From: Hirundichthys speculiger
Taxonomy: Eukaryota; Chordata; Actinopteri; Beloniformes; Exocoetidae
Length of the DNA: 64,000 nt
Reading direction: 5' to 3'
Assembly: GCA_018398805.1 (NCBI GenBank)
Contig: JAGFBZ010000011.1
Span: 1,586,501-1,650,500, forward strand
Part shown: positions 1 to 15,845 of the stretch, piece by piece
Layout of the letters: each line of letters begins with the position of its first letter
Position numbering within the stretch: position 1 is the first letter of the stretch
Notes under the pieces: model-generated
Told to the model about the DNA's origin: nothing
Databases searched by the model: none
The model's input: the letters and a program-made list of their open reading frames with translations, nothing else
Made by a program: the position numbers and the translations under genes

Positions 1-522
1 CTCTCATCTTTGTTTTAGGCCAGCAGCTGTTGACTGTGTTAACTATTACTGTCATAACACAGATTTCAATGAGAGAGAATAGATTCAAGATTATTTTTAT
101 TATCCCCCAGGGGGCAGTTTGTTTTGCAGCCACCAGTAAGAAAGAAGAAAAAAAAACAATAATCTCAACATTCATTCAGAACAGATTAGTGCAAAGAGGG
201 AGTGGGGGGGCTCACTTTGAGCAATTAAAGAGGCTGACAGCAGCAGGTGCAAGTGAGTTCTGCTGGTCCCACACTTCTTCAACTGCAGCTGGAAGGGAGC
301 AGTACAAACTCTTAGAAAAGCAGATGGCTGTAATCAACCAAGATAGAAGGGACTTTCTTCAAGGTTCTTTTTCTCTACAGGTCTGGGATTGAAAACCACA
401 GAAAAAAGGGCTGATTTAGCTTGTTTGAATATACAGCTGGTAGAATGCTCTTGTTTGTTCTTCCTCTTGTTGAGTAAGTAAAAATACATCTTGACACTAT
501 GTCTCTACATCTATGCTTTCAG
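1..522. other. DDX46 intron, 5' part outside the window
   Basis: No coding similarity was seen. The 120-codon open frame at 30-392 has no recognisable domain and sits just upstream of the acceptor at 521-522. I treat it as intronic. Confidence 0.7.
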
Positions 523-3500
523 GGTTATGCCTATACCTTCATCACAGAGGATCAGGTTCGGTATGCTGGTGATATAATAAAGGCATTGGAACTGTCAGGC
601 TCTCTGGTTCCCCCTGAACTGGAGCAGCTTTGGGCTTCCTTCAAAGACCAACAGAAAGCGGTAAGATGAGGCTTACCGCCTCAAAACAGCTTTTTGCTGT
701 TTTTGGTTTGGAGGGTGGGGGTTAAATTTGGAATCTAATAAAGGTCATCCAAGAGAATTATTCTGTTTGGACTGAGACATCACCCCATATCATGACATAC
801 TGAAAAAGTGGGTTTGGCTTTTAGGGACTGTAATTATGTAACTCGAATCTTGCTTACAGAGCAGAGATTACATAGTGAGCATTGATTATGAATTTTGAAA
901 GAACCACCTTGACACATGGAGACCCGCAAGGATTAGTTCTTGGGCCCTTCTCCTCCAACCTGAACATGCTCTTCTTCTTCGACATTCCCCAACACTGTGG
1001 GGTTTCTTATCTTCGCTATACAGATGATACCCAGATCTGTTGAGAACTCACATAAAGATTAATTAAATAATCTTTTAAGCCTTTTAAAAACATAGCCAAA
1101 AAATAACATTATATCAAAGAAGAATTTTACAAAGCTCTGTCATGCTTTTATTTCTTTTAGGGTATATTATTATAATATATTCCTCCCCAGTAAGAGCATA
1201 ACACAGCAGCTCATTCAAAATGCTACAGCAAGAATACTGACAAACACCAGGAAGAGGGAATGTGTCACTCCAATGCTTAGATCCCTATACTGGCATCCAG
1301 TTAAACAAATCCTTCAGTTTAAGGCTCTTTTTAAGTGTTTGTTTATTTCTTAATGGTCAGAGTCCCAATTATATCAGATATGTTTACTGAATGTGAACCT
1401 GGAGGTGCCTCAGATTTGCAGGGACTGATCAGCTGGTGGTTCCCATAGTTCAAATCAAACAACCAAACCAAACCCTAGTAGAATTATACAGCCCCTCTGT
1501 CTTCATTTCCCAACTTCACATCATGGCACATTTGCTGCACATCAGAGGTGGGTAGCACAAAGCTTTAATGGTGATTTCAGTAAAGCCACACTGCAGAAGA
1601 GTGGTGGTAAGCTATCTCTGCTCCCCCAAAATTGGCTGCTTTCAATTCAATTCAATTCAATTTTATTTGTATAGCGTCTGTTACAATGTCAATTGTCTCT
1701 AGGTGCTTTACGGGGACCCAGAGCATGACCCCCGAGCAAATATCATTAACTAAAAAATAACATTGAATCCTAAACAAGGATAATGGCAGATAAAAAAAAA
1801 CCTTTGAACACAGCTGTAAAGCTATGGTTTAAATGGGCCCTTTTGTTCTGTGTTTTGTGGTGTTTTGACCTTGGCATGTCACAGAAGTTCAATAAAGACC
1901 TCTGGAAATTGCCAGAAAAGAGGCATAATTCCTTCTTGAGTTATATTGAGAAGGATAATCTCAGTCCATAATATTCAAGCAAATTTGTTGTCTAAAAGTT
2001 TATTGAAACTCATAAAGTAGGGAATTTCTGTACTGCTTCAAAAATTATTAGTACAACTTTTGTCACATCCACTGGTTCCCTCTTTCTGCTTTTCTCCACC
2101 CTTCCATCCATGCAGGAGGGGAAGACTATTAAGAGCAGCAGTGGTTTCTCAGGAAAAGGGTTCAAGTTTGATGAGACGGAGCATGCCTTAGCTAATGAGA
2201 GAAAGAAGTTGCAGAAAGCTGCTCTTGGATTACAGGACTCTGATGATGAGGATGGAGCATTGGATGTAAGTGATCTTTGAATTTGAGCCTTTTTTTTTTT
2301 ATATAAGGCTTAAAATTTTGTCAAGCTCAATGAAAAAATCATAGCAGTATTTTACAGCATTATTAAAAATGTTCTCAAACTTTTCCCTTTATCAGATTGA
2401 AGAACAAATTGAAAGCATGTTTAATTCCAAGAAGAGGGTGAAGGATCTGTCTGCTCCTGGAGCGGCTGCTGGTTCAGCCGGAGCTGTTGCTGCTACAGCT
2501 GCTGCTCCTGGAGGGCTGCCAGGTGTTGCACCTACATCTGCTGGAAACATCCAGAAACTGGAGATGGCCAAGAGACTGGCTCTCAAGATCAACGCTCAGA
2601 AGAACTTGGGTGCTGAGGCTCAGGTACTTCAAAGTTCTAGTGCTGCCATTTTCCATTTCATACTGTGTTCTTTTGTCTTTGTGTTGAGTTTTCAGGTCAC
2701 TGAAATCAAAAAGACCATGAGTTTAATATGTTTTCTTTATGTTATTCATTCATTCCTTTATTGCTTCTGTTTTGTTTGTTCAGTTTTTCTTCTTGTGCTC
2801 CTTTTTGTTCACACATTTAGCACTTAAGATTGAACTTTCTTCCTTTCTGTGTACAGGACGTGATGCAGCAGGCCACAAATGCTATCTTGCGTGGAGGCCC
2901 CATCATGACACCATCTGTGTCAGCAAAGACCATCGCAGAGCAGTTGGCAGAGAAGATCAATGCGAAACTGAACTACACACCTGTGGAGAAGCTGGAGGAG
3001 GAGCGGCAGGCAGCTGAACAAGCTGAGACTGTCAGAAGATATGAAGAGGAGCTGGAGATCAATGACTTCCCTCAGGTGAGCCAGCAGTGGAAAGCTGTGC
3101 TAAGATGTTCATCAGATTTATGTTTTACGTTCAGTCTTTATCTTTGGATGTTTCCTGTGGCATGTTCTTCAAACTGGATGTGAGGATGCAGTTAATATCA
3201 GTAAAGGCAGTTTAGGTCAGTCACCAAGCAACAACTTACAGATGTGAAAATAGAATCCTGGAGGCAGTTTTCTTTAATTTTCAAATTTAAAATACCAAAT
3301 TATTAAAGCACTATATCCATTTTTCACTGTGTTGATCTTATTGATGTTTAGTGGTTAGGATACCATTCCTCACTGTCTTTGCTTTTGAAGAGAGAAAGAG
3401 GCTTGAAAGTTTCAGCTAGAGCAAAACACAGCTTTTCATCTTGCTGTTAAGTGACTCTTTAAACATCTTTGAACATCCATTATTATATAACAAACTGACA

Positions 3501-5538
3501 AATTTAAAGGTTGGAAAAGCATGTCCAACTCACCAACCATTAAATGTACATATAAGGTCTTAATAATCTCAGGAGATTCTCAGATGAACTTCATCCATAC
3601 AAGATACCTCTTCCTAACCTTTCCTGAGAATTATGGAACTTGTTTAGTTTTTATTTAATTTATATACATATACACATCACGCAAGACAACATATCTAATA
3701 TCACAATTTTCAAATGCCTTTAAATTGATATACAGGTTCAGGAATAATATTATTTTTAGTTGAACTGTTTTTGTTTTTTAACTTTAAGATTTGTTGACAT
3801 TGGCCACGGTTACATGATGTTTATTAATTCGGAATTAATTATTCAGAATTAAATAATTCAGAATTAAACTATTTTCCTTCGAGTTTACATGGAAATGGTA
3901 ATTCCAAATTGAGGTTTACATGGAAAACACGTTTGAACGGCTTTATCCAATTCCGCTTAAGGTCTGGGCCTGGGGGTTGGGAAGGGTTCTGATTGGATAG
4001 GGGAGCGGACGTCTTTACGTATTTACGTGTACCGGAAGAAAACAAACTTGCTCGATTAGCAACAACACGGAGAAACCTCCTTCATTTAACGTAGCCGCTA
4101 CAACTTTGAAAAGCTCACAATTTTTCGGTTTCCTGCCATCTGTTCTTTTAATTATTTCCAGTTCCTCCAAGATATTTATTAAATAAATCGTCTCTGCTCT
4201 TGACCACCGTTTACTGCGTGCTGCCACGTTGAAACTTTGTTTTGAAAACAAGCCCAGCGCGGAATATAAGCGTCATCGTGACAGACGGGCAAGGGAACGA
4301 GCATGTGCAGAAAGACCGGAATTAATTTAACACGGAATGAGTGTATTCATGGTGCGGAATTATTCTATTCGGATGTAAAATCAGAATAAACCAGCCACTT
4401 ACTTCAGAATTAAGTTTAATTCAGAATGGACATTTTCATTCGGAATTAGGTGTTTATATGGTAATTTTTAATCATTTTAAATCGGATTTAATTTTAATTC
4501 TGAATTAAAGAGGAATTAATCTTCCCATGTAAACGCACTGATTGTGGTATTATGGAAATGCAGAGTATAAAATAATCTAGAAACTGTTGAAAGCACAAGC
4601 CCCACTCAAAACAAATCAGAAAAGAAGAATTATAGATGAAACATTCAGGCAAAAATCTGAACATGAAAACTGTGTGATCATGTGAGATCAATGCACATTA
4701 TAAAAGCTTTTTGACAAGCCGAAGGGATTTCTTTTTTGCTCGGAAGTATAACCAAAAAAATTGATGCAGTCTTAAACAAAGTAAGTGTGCTCCAAAATGT
4801 CTTGCAAAATATTTTTCTTTCTTTTTTTCACAGACTGCCAGGTGGAAGGTGACATCCAAAGAGGCTTTGCAGAGGATCGGTGAATACTCTGAAGCTGCCA
4901 TCACTATCAGAGGAACTTATTTCCCCCCTGGCAAAGAGCCCAAGGAAGGAGAGCGCAAAATCTATCTGGCTATTGAGAGTATGTATTGCAAAAATAATGC
5001 ATTTTGAGTCACTGCTGTCCTGCCACCTGGTCCATTGCATCTTGAAAATTGTGTAGTTTTTCTGTCCCTCCGCTCTGGAGAGAAAGGTTTAATACTTTAT
5101 GGAAAAGTTTTCTTTTTTTTTTTTTTTTAATGTAAAACTCAATAATGGAAACTTTGGTGTTAAAATTTAACAGCCTCTTAATATACGTACTGGGACTAAC
5201 CAACTTTTCTTAATCTTCAGACTATGATTACCTCAGAGAAATTAATTTTCTCATGGCATGCTCCATATACTGAATACTGAATATATTTTTCTAGGTGCAA
5301 ATGAACTTGCTGTTCAGAAAGCCAAAACAGAGATTACACGGTTAATCAAAGAAGAGCTAATCAGATTAGTAAGTATCTTCTGCACATGAATATCAATATT
5401 TTCCTGACTCTAATTTATGATTGAAGATTCATGACAAGCTGTAGCAGATAGCTTTAAAGAATCTTGCCTTTTTTCTCTGCTCTTCCCCAGCAAAACTCTT
5501 ACCAGCCGACGAGCAAAGGCCGATACAAAGTGTTGTAA
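523..5538 (+). CDS. ddx46: DDX46 (Prp5-type DEAD-box RNA helicase), C-terminal seven coding exons
   Basis: Exons: 523-660, 2116-2265, 2396-2623, 2857-3075, 4834-4978, 5295-5368, 5491-5538 (stop 5536-5538). All introns are GT/AG and phases match, giving 333 residues. The first exon (GYAYTFITEDQ...) is the end of the RecA2 helicase lobe, just after the motif VI exon, which lies left of the window. Next come a linker with SSGFSGKGFKFDETE, an acidic DSDDEDG patch, the IDEQIESMF-like element, an Ala/Gly-rich insert, DVMQQATNAILRGG and NDFPQ. A KH-like C-terminal region follows (TARWKVTSKEA, ITIRGTYFPPGKEP), and the protein ends in KGRYKVL as in vertebrate DDX46. Known role: U2 snRNP-associated ATPase needed for pre-spliceosome assembly in the nucleus. 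The Ala-rich stretch in exon 2396-2623 looks longer than I expect for mammals. The family call is secure; absence of the helicase core only reflects the window edge. Confidence 0.97.
880..1370 (+). repeat. Degraded non-LTR retrotransposon (reverse transcriptase fragments)
   Basis: In DDX46 intron 661-2115. Around 905-1040 the plus strand reads GDPQGLVLGP and, later, YTDDTQIC: the RT motif B' and YxDD motif C blocks of an L2/CR1-type LINE, ending in a stop. About 170 bases on (1200-1360) comes the C-terminal RT block, with QNATARILTNTRKR and LYWHPVKQ, colinear with the block QLIKNAAARVLTG... seen in the LINE at 39-44 kb. The segment between the blocks is missing and there are several stops. 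This is an old, inactive fragment. Confidence 0.75.
1643..1812 (-). repeat. 5'-truncated L2-type LINE 3' tail with (ATTCA)n end
   Basis: Begins with four ATTCA-type units, followed by TTTATTTGTATAGCGTCTG, then TCTCTAGGTGCTTTAC and GAGCATGACCCCCGAGCAAA. The same order with few differences occurs at the 3' end of the LINE at 39286. The orientation is minus and only about 170 bases remain, which fits 5' truncation during target-primed reverse transcription. Confidence 0.8.
3800..4545 (-). mobile_element. PIF/Harbinger-type DNA transposon derivative
   Basis: In the DDX46 intron 3076-4833. The ends are inverted relatives: GGTTACATGATGTTTATTAA near 3808 and, on the other strand, TGCGTTTACATGGGAAGATT near 4540, each followed by runs of AATTC/GGAATTA-type words. 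The only coding remnant is the Myb/SANT-like frame at 4015-4251; no DDE transposase is present. Exact ends and the 3-bp target duplication expected for Harbinger were not resolved. Confidence 0.55.
4015..4251 (-). pseudogene. Myb/SANT-like (Harbinger accessory ORF) fragment
   Basis: The minus-strand frame reads KRWSRAETIYLINILEELE and, further on, NCELFKVVAATLNEGGF. This is the tryptophan/hydrophobic pattern of the Myb/trihelix DNA-binding protein that accompanies PIF/Harbinger transposases. Only about 78 codons are open and no downstream partner is present, so it is likely a relic inside a non-autonomous element. The name rests on pattern similarity only. Confidence 0.45.
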
Positions 5539-5900
5539 AGAAGAAACCAAGGCTCGGCGGAGGAGTTCCCATAACTCCACATCCTGTCATCTTTCCAGTT
5601 TCATCAAAGTGGCTGAGGAATATTTTAGTTATTATGTTAATATTGTTCACTTTAATCATCTCAGTTTAGCTTGTATTTTTTCCCTCTGTGCTTCACTTGT
5701 CTGTCCAGTGATTTTATACATACAAATATGGAAATGTGTACCACCAGTGTCATCAGAGCAGCACACATCTCCAGTGAGCAATCTGTAAAAGACCAGTCTT
5801 CTTTAATGTTATGTTTTAGTCCGATTTAAGATGGAACCATTGCCTTCTTGAAGTGAGCGTCAGATGAAATATGTTTTTACTTTTTCTGACAATAAAATAA
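5539..5900 (+). promoter_or_regulatory. DDX46 3' UTR with polyadenylation signal
   Basis: Sequence after the DDX46 stop. A canonical AATAAA sits at 5891-5896, giving a 3' UTR of about 370 bases. The next gene's probable promoter starts about 300 bases downstream, so the two genes are closely spaced head-to-tail. Confidence 0.75.
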
Positions 5901-6229
5901 TGTGCTGCTCAGGAAATGACTTTAATTTGTGACATTTGGATTAAAAAAAATATCTCCAGATACTGAGCATACTGTTGGGAATTCTAATTGAACACCGTCA
6001 GCAGCCATTCGTTTACGTATTATTTATTAAATGTGATGTGTTTTTTGGTAAGCGTTGAAAATAAACTCTTGGTAGCTGCGTTTGTTTTAGGCAAACGGCA
6101 GTACTTCATGGTTGAAAAAAAAAAACGCGTTTGTATTTCTAAGTGATTCAGGAGGAAGAGAGGCCGAAAAACCTCGCAACCCTTGTATGCCCTTCTGCGC
6201 ATGCTCAGACTGCACTCCCGTCTTATTAA

Positions 6230-6482
6230 TTTTTAATGGAAAATGGCTGCGTTTCTAATCCAAACCGCTGGAGCTGGGAAATAAAAACCGTCTAACTAAA
6301 CCGTCTTTGGTCTCGTTGCCGTTCACTCCGAGACAATTCGGTGTGGCGATTAAAGCCGGCGAGCCAACGTCCCGTGGTGAGAAAAAATAAGTGGGGGAAA
6401 ATGGATCAACTCAAGCTTTAGGGGATGAAAGATCATTTTTCTTCTTAACCCTTTCTACTCCCGAGATCTGCGAACAATCGAG
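6230..6482 (+). promoter_or_regulatory. Probable promoter and 5' UTR exon of the C5orf24 homologue
   Basis: The region becomes CpG-richer than its surroundings. It contains a YY1-like AAAATGGCTGC at about 6239 and a plausible splice donor (GAG/GTACAG) at 6482/6483. The only coding exon downstream is preceded by an acceptor at 8574, so a non-coding first exon must lie upstream. The exact transcription start was not determined. Confidence 0.4.
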
Positions 6483-9205
<2,723 letters not shown>

Positions 9206-12200
9206 AGGCTCTGGGCTGTTTCTACTTCACCCTTAACTGCTGGAATAAGAGACAAATATGTACAGGTTTCCTACTGCATATTAGAGGTGACTGAATCTTT
9301 CTCTAATATGCCGTAAGGCTAAAAGAAGGAAATCTTTTTTTTCAATATTTGTGTTGTTGTCATTTGTGTGCCTGCCACCTAATATAATTATCATTAGATT
9401 TTCAGTGCTAATGCTGGACATATGTCGTGTATTTACACTTTCACTACGCATTTCTGTCTGTTTTCTTGGGAAACAAAAACAGATGTTCACTGAGCAAAAG
9501 GTGTTTATCGAACAAGTTGAGTGGTAGCTTAATTTCTAGTGTTATATGTAGCATTTTAGTACGAATGAAACTAAATGGAAAAACTCATTTTAAAATATAA
9601 TTTGCTCTTTCACTGCTGCCAGCAGAGAACACTATTGTTGACAGAGGTGATAGGTACAGATTATGCCATAAAACTAGGAGAGAATGTACTTTTTACAGTG
9701 AGTTTATCACACTACAGGTTGCAGTCTGGATTTGCTGATGATGTTGCATTTTCACTCTTATTTTTGGTGTTTAAGCATACATTTTGGGGGAAAAAAAATG
9801 TACAGATAAGAAGGACAAAGTAGCATCTCTGTCTTTGCAATAGAAACGTTAGTAAGAAAGCTGGCGTGTGCTTTGGAAAAGATGCAGAGGAATGCCTTGG
9901 TAGTGAAGTGCTTTGCTCAGTGGCACTTCAGAGGTTCTCCAGGTCGGAGGCGCCGTAAAGCTTAAATCTAGCTCAACGTTTAACACTTCCAAAATGTCCA
10001 CGTATAATGTGCATGTGAAAGTTACCAAAACAACTGATTCAACTTACAGAGTGTGAGAAATAGGACTGTTATTGTCTTTGTTTGTTTTTGTTTTTTTCTT
10101 CCATGAAGGTATCAAACTATGAAAGTGACTTGGATCAATGCATTTGTCCGACTCTAAAGAAGTTGAAAAACATTTGAAAGAAGAACAGTGTTTATATTGC
10201 TCTGCTTGGTGCTGGATAACTCTTCATGACAGTAACATTTAAAGTCGCTCATCTTGGTCCAAACATCCATTTCCAGGAGTTCTTACAGTGGGAATGGTAC
10301 GTTTTCTTGCTTACTTGTAGCAAGAATGGATTCTCAACTCTGGTTCTGTCAGCTTGTTGAGAGCTGCTGGACATTTGTACATTTTTGATACTGCTACGTG
10401 TCACACAACATACATTTGAAGAGGTCTTGTTTTTCTTCACAGTTATGTCACACATGTTGAGTTATGTCTCACCTTATAGCAACACATGATTAACTTTGCT
10501 CAAATAGAATAGAAGTCCTCAACAAGCAAATTATGTTTATATCAAGAAATGTGTGAAGAGTATGTAGGACTGAACATGTGACAATGTTTTCTATTTCAGC
10601 TTTGTCTTCCTGAGAATTTATGATGGCTCACTATAGACACATTTGGTTTGTAGTGCTGAAAGTCTTGAGTTTTCCATGCAGCCTAAATACTTGATTATGT
10701 CTTAGTCCTGTCCTACATACTTATTTTGTTGTTATTCTTACATTCTCAACATGTAAGTCCAGTCCAGTGTAAACTTGTGACTGTCTTGATATGTATAAAT
10801 ATGCATATATATATATATTGTGAAAGAGACTACATTTTAAAGGGACATGTTGTATTTATTTATAATTGTCATATTGTAAGTTAAGTTAGTCAGCCAAAGT
10901 TTTGCTTTATATCTTTTGAGTTCCACTTCTTTGTAAACAACAAAGTGGGTCAACATCAACATTTCAGCAAAAATTAATATATGTTGTGCATTTGTATAAA
11001 ATCTGACTCAAGACAATGAACAGACTGATACTCTGAATGTAACTGTAAATGTCACAATGTGTGTATGAGTTCTGAGTTTTTTTTTTTAACAAAACATTTA
11101 ATTTTAATGTAATCGTTGTGTGGCAGACAATTACCAAACTAAAGGCTCAAGTATCCTATCATCCTTGCCCAAAGATAAAAAGTAATTATAAGATACATGT
11201 ATTGATTTGCATTTCACCGATGAATTGTAAAAGACTGAGACGACCACAAACAAGTCTGTCGACCATTGATGACTTCAGTTTTTTCTCTTTTTTTTTTAAA
11301 TGGAAAGAAAACAATTAGTTCTGTTTGAGGAGTCTTTTGAAGTAAATAAGACCAGTTGGGAACAATTAGCAACATTTATTCAGGTGTGAGACCGACCACA
11401 AATCATCCCAGCTGTGGCCTCAGTGATCCAAAAATTGCTGAATTATGTGCTCATGTTTGAATTTATAGACCATAAAATCATGTGCGGTTTTCCGTTTTCT
11501 TTTTCAGTTTTTAATCAGTTGCATAGGCCCAGACAAGTCTGTTATTTAATGTTACCACAATATTATGTGTGTGTTTCTGATACATTACCATAACCCTGTA
11601 AAACATTTGAAACTAACTGTTGAGAAAGCTGATTATTATTTTTTTTTTTTATGCTGATGTCAAATAATTTTGAAATGAAAAGTTACATTGGTTTTATTGG
11701 CTTAACAGAACCTTCTGTATATACATTACAGGTCATAAATTGTCAGATAGGTCCCTTGACTAGGCTCTTCAACGTTAGATCACTTGATTTTCGTTAAAAA
11801 CTCCCATATTAAAAATTGTCTTTTTAAAAATATTCATATAGATGCAACTCACATCCAGAGAGTAGTGAAATAGCAGCTGAGTAGCTTCACTGAGTTGGAT
11901 TCGGCGCAATAATATGGTGTATGTATTGTAGGCTACTGTGGAAACTTTGATGCTATAACGTTTCCTTACTGTTTTACTCTTCAACTTGCGTGCAAGGCTT
12001 TTTGTCACTTGTTTTGATGATCGGAGCAGTGGGAGCAAATGTATTGAAAATGTCACTTATAAACATCTTTTAGACCCTCCTTTACCAAAGAATGTGATCA
12101 GAATGCAGACTTTTATGCTACTTGTCTTGTAAATACTCATCAACATCTTACAAACTAACCTTAGCATGAAAGTTAAACTTTAAAATGTAAATCAGGAAAA

Positions 12201-14150
12201 CAAGCGTTCATAACTATTCCACAATTTATACTATAATTGAAAGCCTTCAATAGTTGCATCTGATGCTCAAATAATTAAAAGGACAGTTTTTTGAATGCAT
12301 TTAAACTTCTATCCACTGATGATGTAAATTTCATTGCCTTTTTTTTTCTTTAATATCCATGTTATCCTGCTTTGAAAGTTGTATTCTTTTTGTATTACAT
12401 TCTTATGTAGCCTTGTTTAATATTTAACGAGTTGAGGTTGTGGCTGATGTGGTGCCTGGTTGTCTATTTTTATTTTGTAATTTTTTTATACAGTATTTGT
12501 GTCAGAGTGGTTATGAAGTTGCTTATTTGTAATCTTTATTGGAACATGCCTGCAGGATGACTGGTAGCTTTACAGCCCATATTAATGCCTGAGATTGTGA
12601 TATAACACAAAAACTCATAACTAACATGGTTAGCTGGCTCACTCTCACACTGTAATAGCTTGAAGGACAGCTGAGTAGATGCTATAATCACTAGCAGCAC
12701 CTGGGACCGCGTGTCTTTTAACGTCTGTCTTCAAGGTGTTTGACCAGCATGTGCCACCTAATGTGGCTTTCTTTCTGAGAAGATGTCATGTGTCTCCACG
12801 TCATAGATTTAATTAGGAATATAGTTTTGTATGAAAAACAACCTCCTTTCTTACTAAAAAAAAACACAAAAAAAACTTGTTGCTTTCGACATCTTCAGTG
12901 ATACTTTACAATCATGCTAACTAGCTTGTTAGCAGCGGTTAGCTATGATTCACAAAGGCCTTGCTTTCGGTTGAAGCTGTTAACAAGACAGTTGTCAAAT
13001 AGATGAAACTAAATTTGATGCACAGTCTTTATCAAGGTTGTGGTAATTACTTTGAATAAGTTAGCCTGGTTCCAGACGTCTTAAATTGTTGCCGTCATGT
13101 CAGATTTAATCGGAAAAGTAAAAAAAGGCCTTTTCAGTCTGGATAATGAGCAAGTTCATGCCACAGCTCTTGATTCTGAAATTTTTTTATTAATACAAAT
13201 TGAATTTTGTTTGATATTTTTTGTATTCGTAGAATAGAAAACACATTTTTGGTGTCAATTTTGACACATCGCAGTGTTGAACGTTAACGAAAATGTTAAC
13301 TTTTGAAGGAGTCGTACACAGTTCATAACAGTAATAGATATTTATCTTGCAGAAAATATGAAAAGAGAACAGCAACAATAACTGCTTCAGCTCTTTAGAA
13401 AGATTGATGCAGGTGTTCATTGAAAATTTGATCTATAAATGGTATTTTAGTAATCTGCAGAGGTGTGATCCTGGTTATTAAACTAAAGATTATATGATAA
13501 AACTCAGTACAGAGATGACTTTGACAGTTTCCCAATGTTTGATATGATTCAAATTTTAGTAAGATTATAGATAAGACTTAGCAACATAAGACCTGTGTAA
13601 TCCTGTACCAGTATTGGATTCTGTGATTGTTAAAAGGATTTGTTTTGAGTGACAAAACTAAAAGTATGGTAACTGTCCACTGACCTCAGAGTACCGTGAA
13701 TTTAATTGTACATTTGTCTCACATCACTTGAGTTCTTTTGTAAAATACATTCCTAATGTAAGGACTTTGTGATGGAACTTTGCAAACTGAGTTGACTTGT
13801 AAGGACGTCATTCGCAGAAGGATAAGGAAGTTAATGATTAAGGTTACCTAAGCAATTCTTGACACCATCATTATCTGTAGACATTCATGAATTTATAACT
13901 GTAATATTTCAAGTTAAGAATGTGCTGGCACTGTGCACAGTTACTGATATTTTATATTTTTTTCATTGCTGTTGATTGCCATTTTGTCACCATCTTCAGC
14001 ATTTGTCAGCATACTTGACATCTGTGTTTTTGAAAAGATATAAATCCAAGTTATTCCTGAAGTTTGATTGGTGAAGCCTGTAAAGCTTTGTATATTTCCC
14101 ATTTTATTCTTGCATGATTGTTATGGAATGTTCAAAAGTTGTTTAATAAA
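9206..14150 (+). other. Probable long 3' UTR of the C5orf24 homologue
   Basis: About 4.9 kb follow the stop with no coding similarity and, unlike the rest of the window, no transposon ends or LINE/SINE pieces that I could recognise. A good AATAAA at 14145-14150 precedes sequence of intergenic character. Pumilio-type TGTANATA sites occur at 11716 and 12129. A single very long UTR is an inference; no shorter polyadenylation site can be excluded. Confidence 0.5.
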
Positions 14151-14934
14151 TCTGAAAGTAACTCTGTCTGATGACATGCCTTGAATTCATTTGCTTTAAT
14201 TATGTTTGGCATTGCTGTTGAAATGTCTTGTCACATCTACTTGAAGGTTGAATTTGTCGTTTTCATTATTTTTTTTTTAAACACAATTTTTCATTTGTGT
14301 TTTTTAACCACATTACTAGCACTCTGTCCCAGCTATTTTTGAATTTGTTACAGACAAAATAGGAAAATTAATTGGGTTCACCATGTCTGCAATTAGTCAA
14401 AGGAAATTATTCTTTTTTTCCTTTCTTATTTTTGTTCTGATTTGTGATCGCAATCATCTGGAGAAATCACATATTTTTTCATATGTCATTTATTTTCTTC
14501 TACCATTTATTCATTCCCTTTAGATGGATAATGACAATGCTTCATATCTCATATACATGTATCATATTTGTGTCTTTCCTCAGTTTGTCTATAAGGAACT
14601 TATCCACATTCTTTTTTAAGTCTACTCATAGGCTTAAAATAGCTATTTATTTTTTACATTTATCTATTATTAGTTTCTCTTTTATAATTTTTTACAGCTG
14701 TTTGCATATATATGAGGTGTAAATGCCAAGGAATTTTTTTTTTCGTATGCAATTTGCTCGTGCAGCTGGTGCAAGTTTTCTTGTCCATATGTGAGAGTGA
14801 GAGATGAATGTGTTTTTCCTTTAGCCCTCATGAGAAGTCTGATTGAACATACTTTATTGGGACCTGAGACTGATTCTGTCAGAGGACTAAAATCATCAAT
14901 AGTGAAATCAATATTACAAAAAGACATACAAGAC

Positions 14935-15185
14935 TAGTAGATAGTGATGGATGTTGTGTGTGTTGTACGATGATGCATGTGGCCCCACACCTGTACTGCT
15001 GCCCCATGGGGGCCAAGATGCATGCCCTCCATGCCCGAGCCATCCAGGCATGCCCAAGGCAACCTCTCCACCACAGAAAGCCATCCCCCAGACCACCAAT
15101 ATTGCCAGACCCCTAGGATGACCCATGGTATCACAACCCACCAGGAGTCGGGCCCCAACATGAAGCGGACAACCAAATCTTCCAT
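14935..15185. repeat. GC-rich block of unknown repeat type
   Basis: An abrupt G+C-rich island inside AT-rich intergenic DNA, rich in CCAT/CCCC words, with frames open on both strands (14977-15237 +, 14934-15203 -). The translations are low-complexity and resemble no family. The sharp edges suggest a piece of an inserted repeat, possibly a LINE UTR. Confidence 0.3.
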
Positions 15186-15699
15186 TCTAACTTTAATTTT
15201 CACAAAATTTTACACGTATTACTATTTAATAGACTAAGGTCTGTTTTGACTCTGGAATGTTCCTTTAACTGTTGTGTGGTGCCATGGTACAGCTGATCAA
15301 CTAAAATGGCCTTTTCCACATTGTGCTGCAGTCATTTTGACAAATAGTTGAGTAAATCAATGAGTAACCAAAACCTTTTTTTTAAAAAAAAGATTAGTGA
15401 ACGTCATTATTCATTTGCTTTAAACATTATGTTTAAAAAATAACTTTAATAAAAATAAAATATTCGATTGCCCTCAGACATTTACTATTCAGCTTTGAGT
15501 GTCATTTCCAACTATCACAGCAGCTTTGGAGTCTCTAATACCAGTGAAGAAGCCAATGCAGAGCACTAAAAAGTGAAAATTCAACCATATTATAGCAATG
15601 AATATACAGCACAACATAAACACACATTTTAAGTGGTTTTGTAGTCACATACAGCATTCTTAAGTCCAAAGTTAACGGCAATTAATAAATTGTGAAATT

Positions 15700-15845
15700 T
15701 TTACCCTCTCTACCGGAAGTCGGATTTAGTGGTGCGTCATTTATTTTCTTCCGCCACGGCAGCCCGTCCTCATCATGAACTGGACGTGTTTCATATCATG
15801 ACATGTGTCATATTTGTGTTCAGTTAGTTGTATTAGAAAAGAAAT
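15700..15845 (+). promoter_or_regulatory. TXNDC15 promoter and 5' UTR
   Basis: The strongest cue is an ETS-type CCGGAAGT at 15713-15720, about 130 bases before the proposed start codon, followed by CCGCCACGG. No TATA box stands out. This looks like a housekeeping-type promoter. Confidence 0.4.

Noticed and set aside
30..392. 120-codon frame at the left edge
   Set aside because: No family similarity; lies in a DDX46 intron and is too composition-driven to call.
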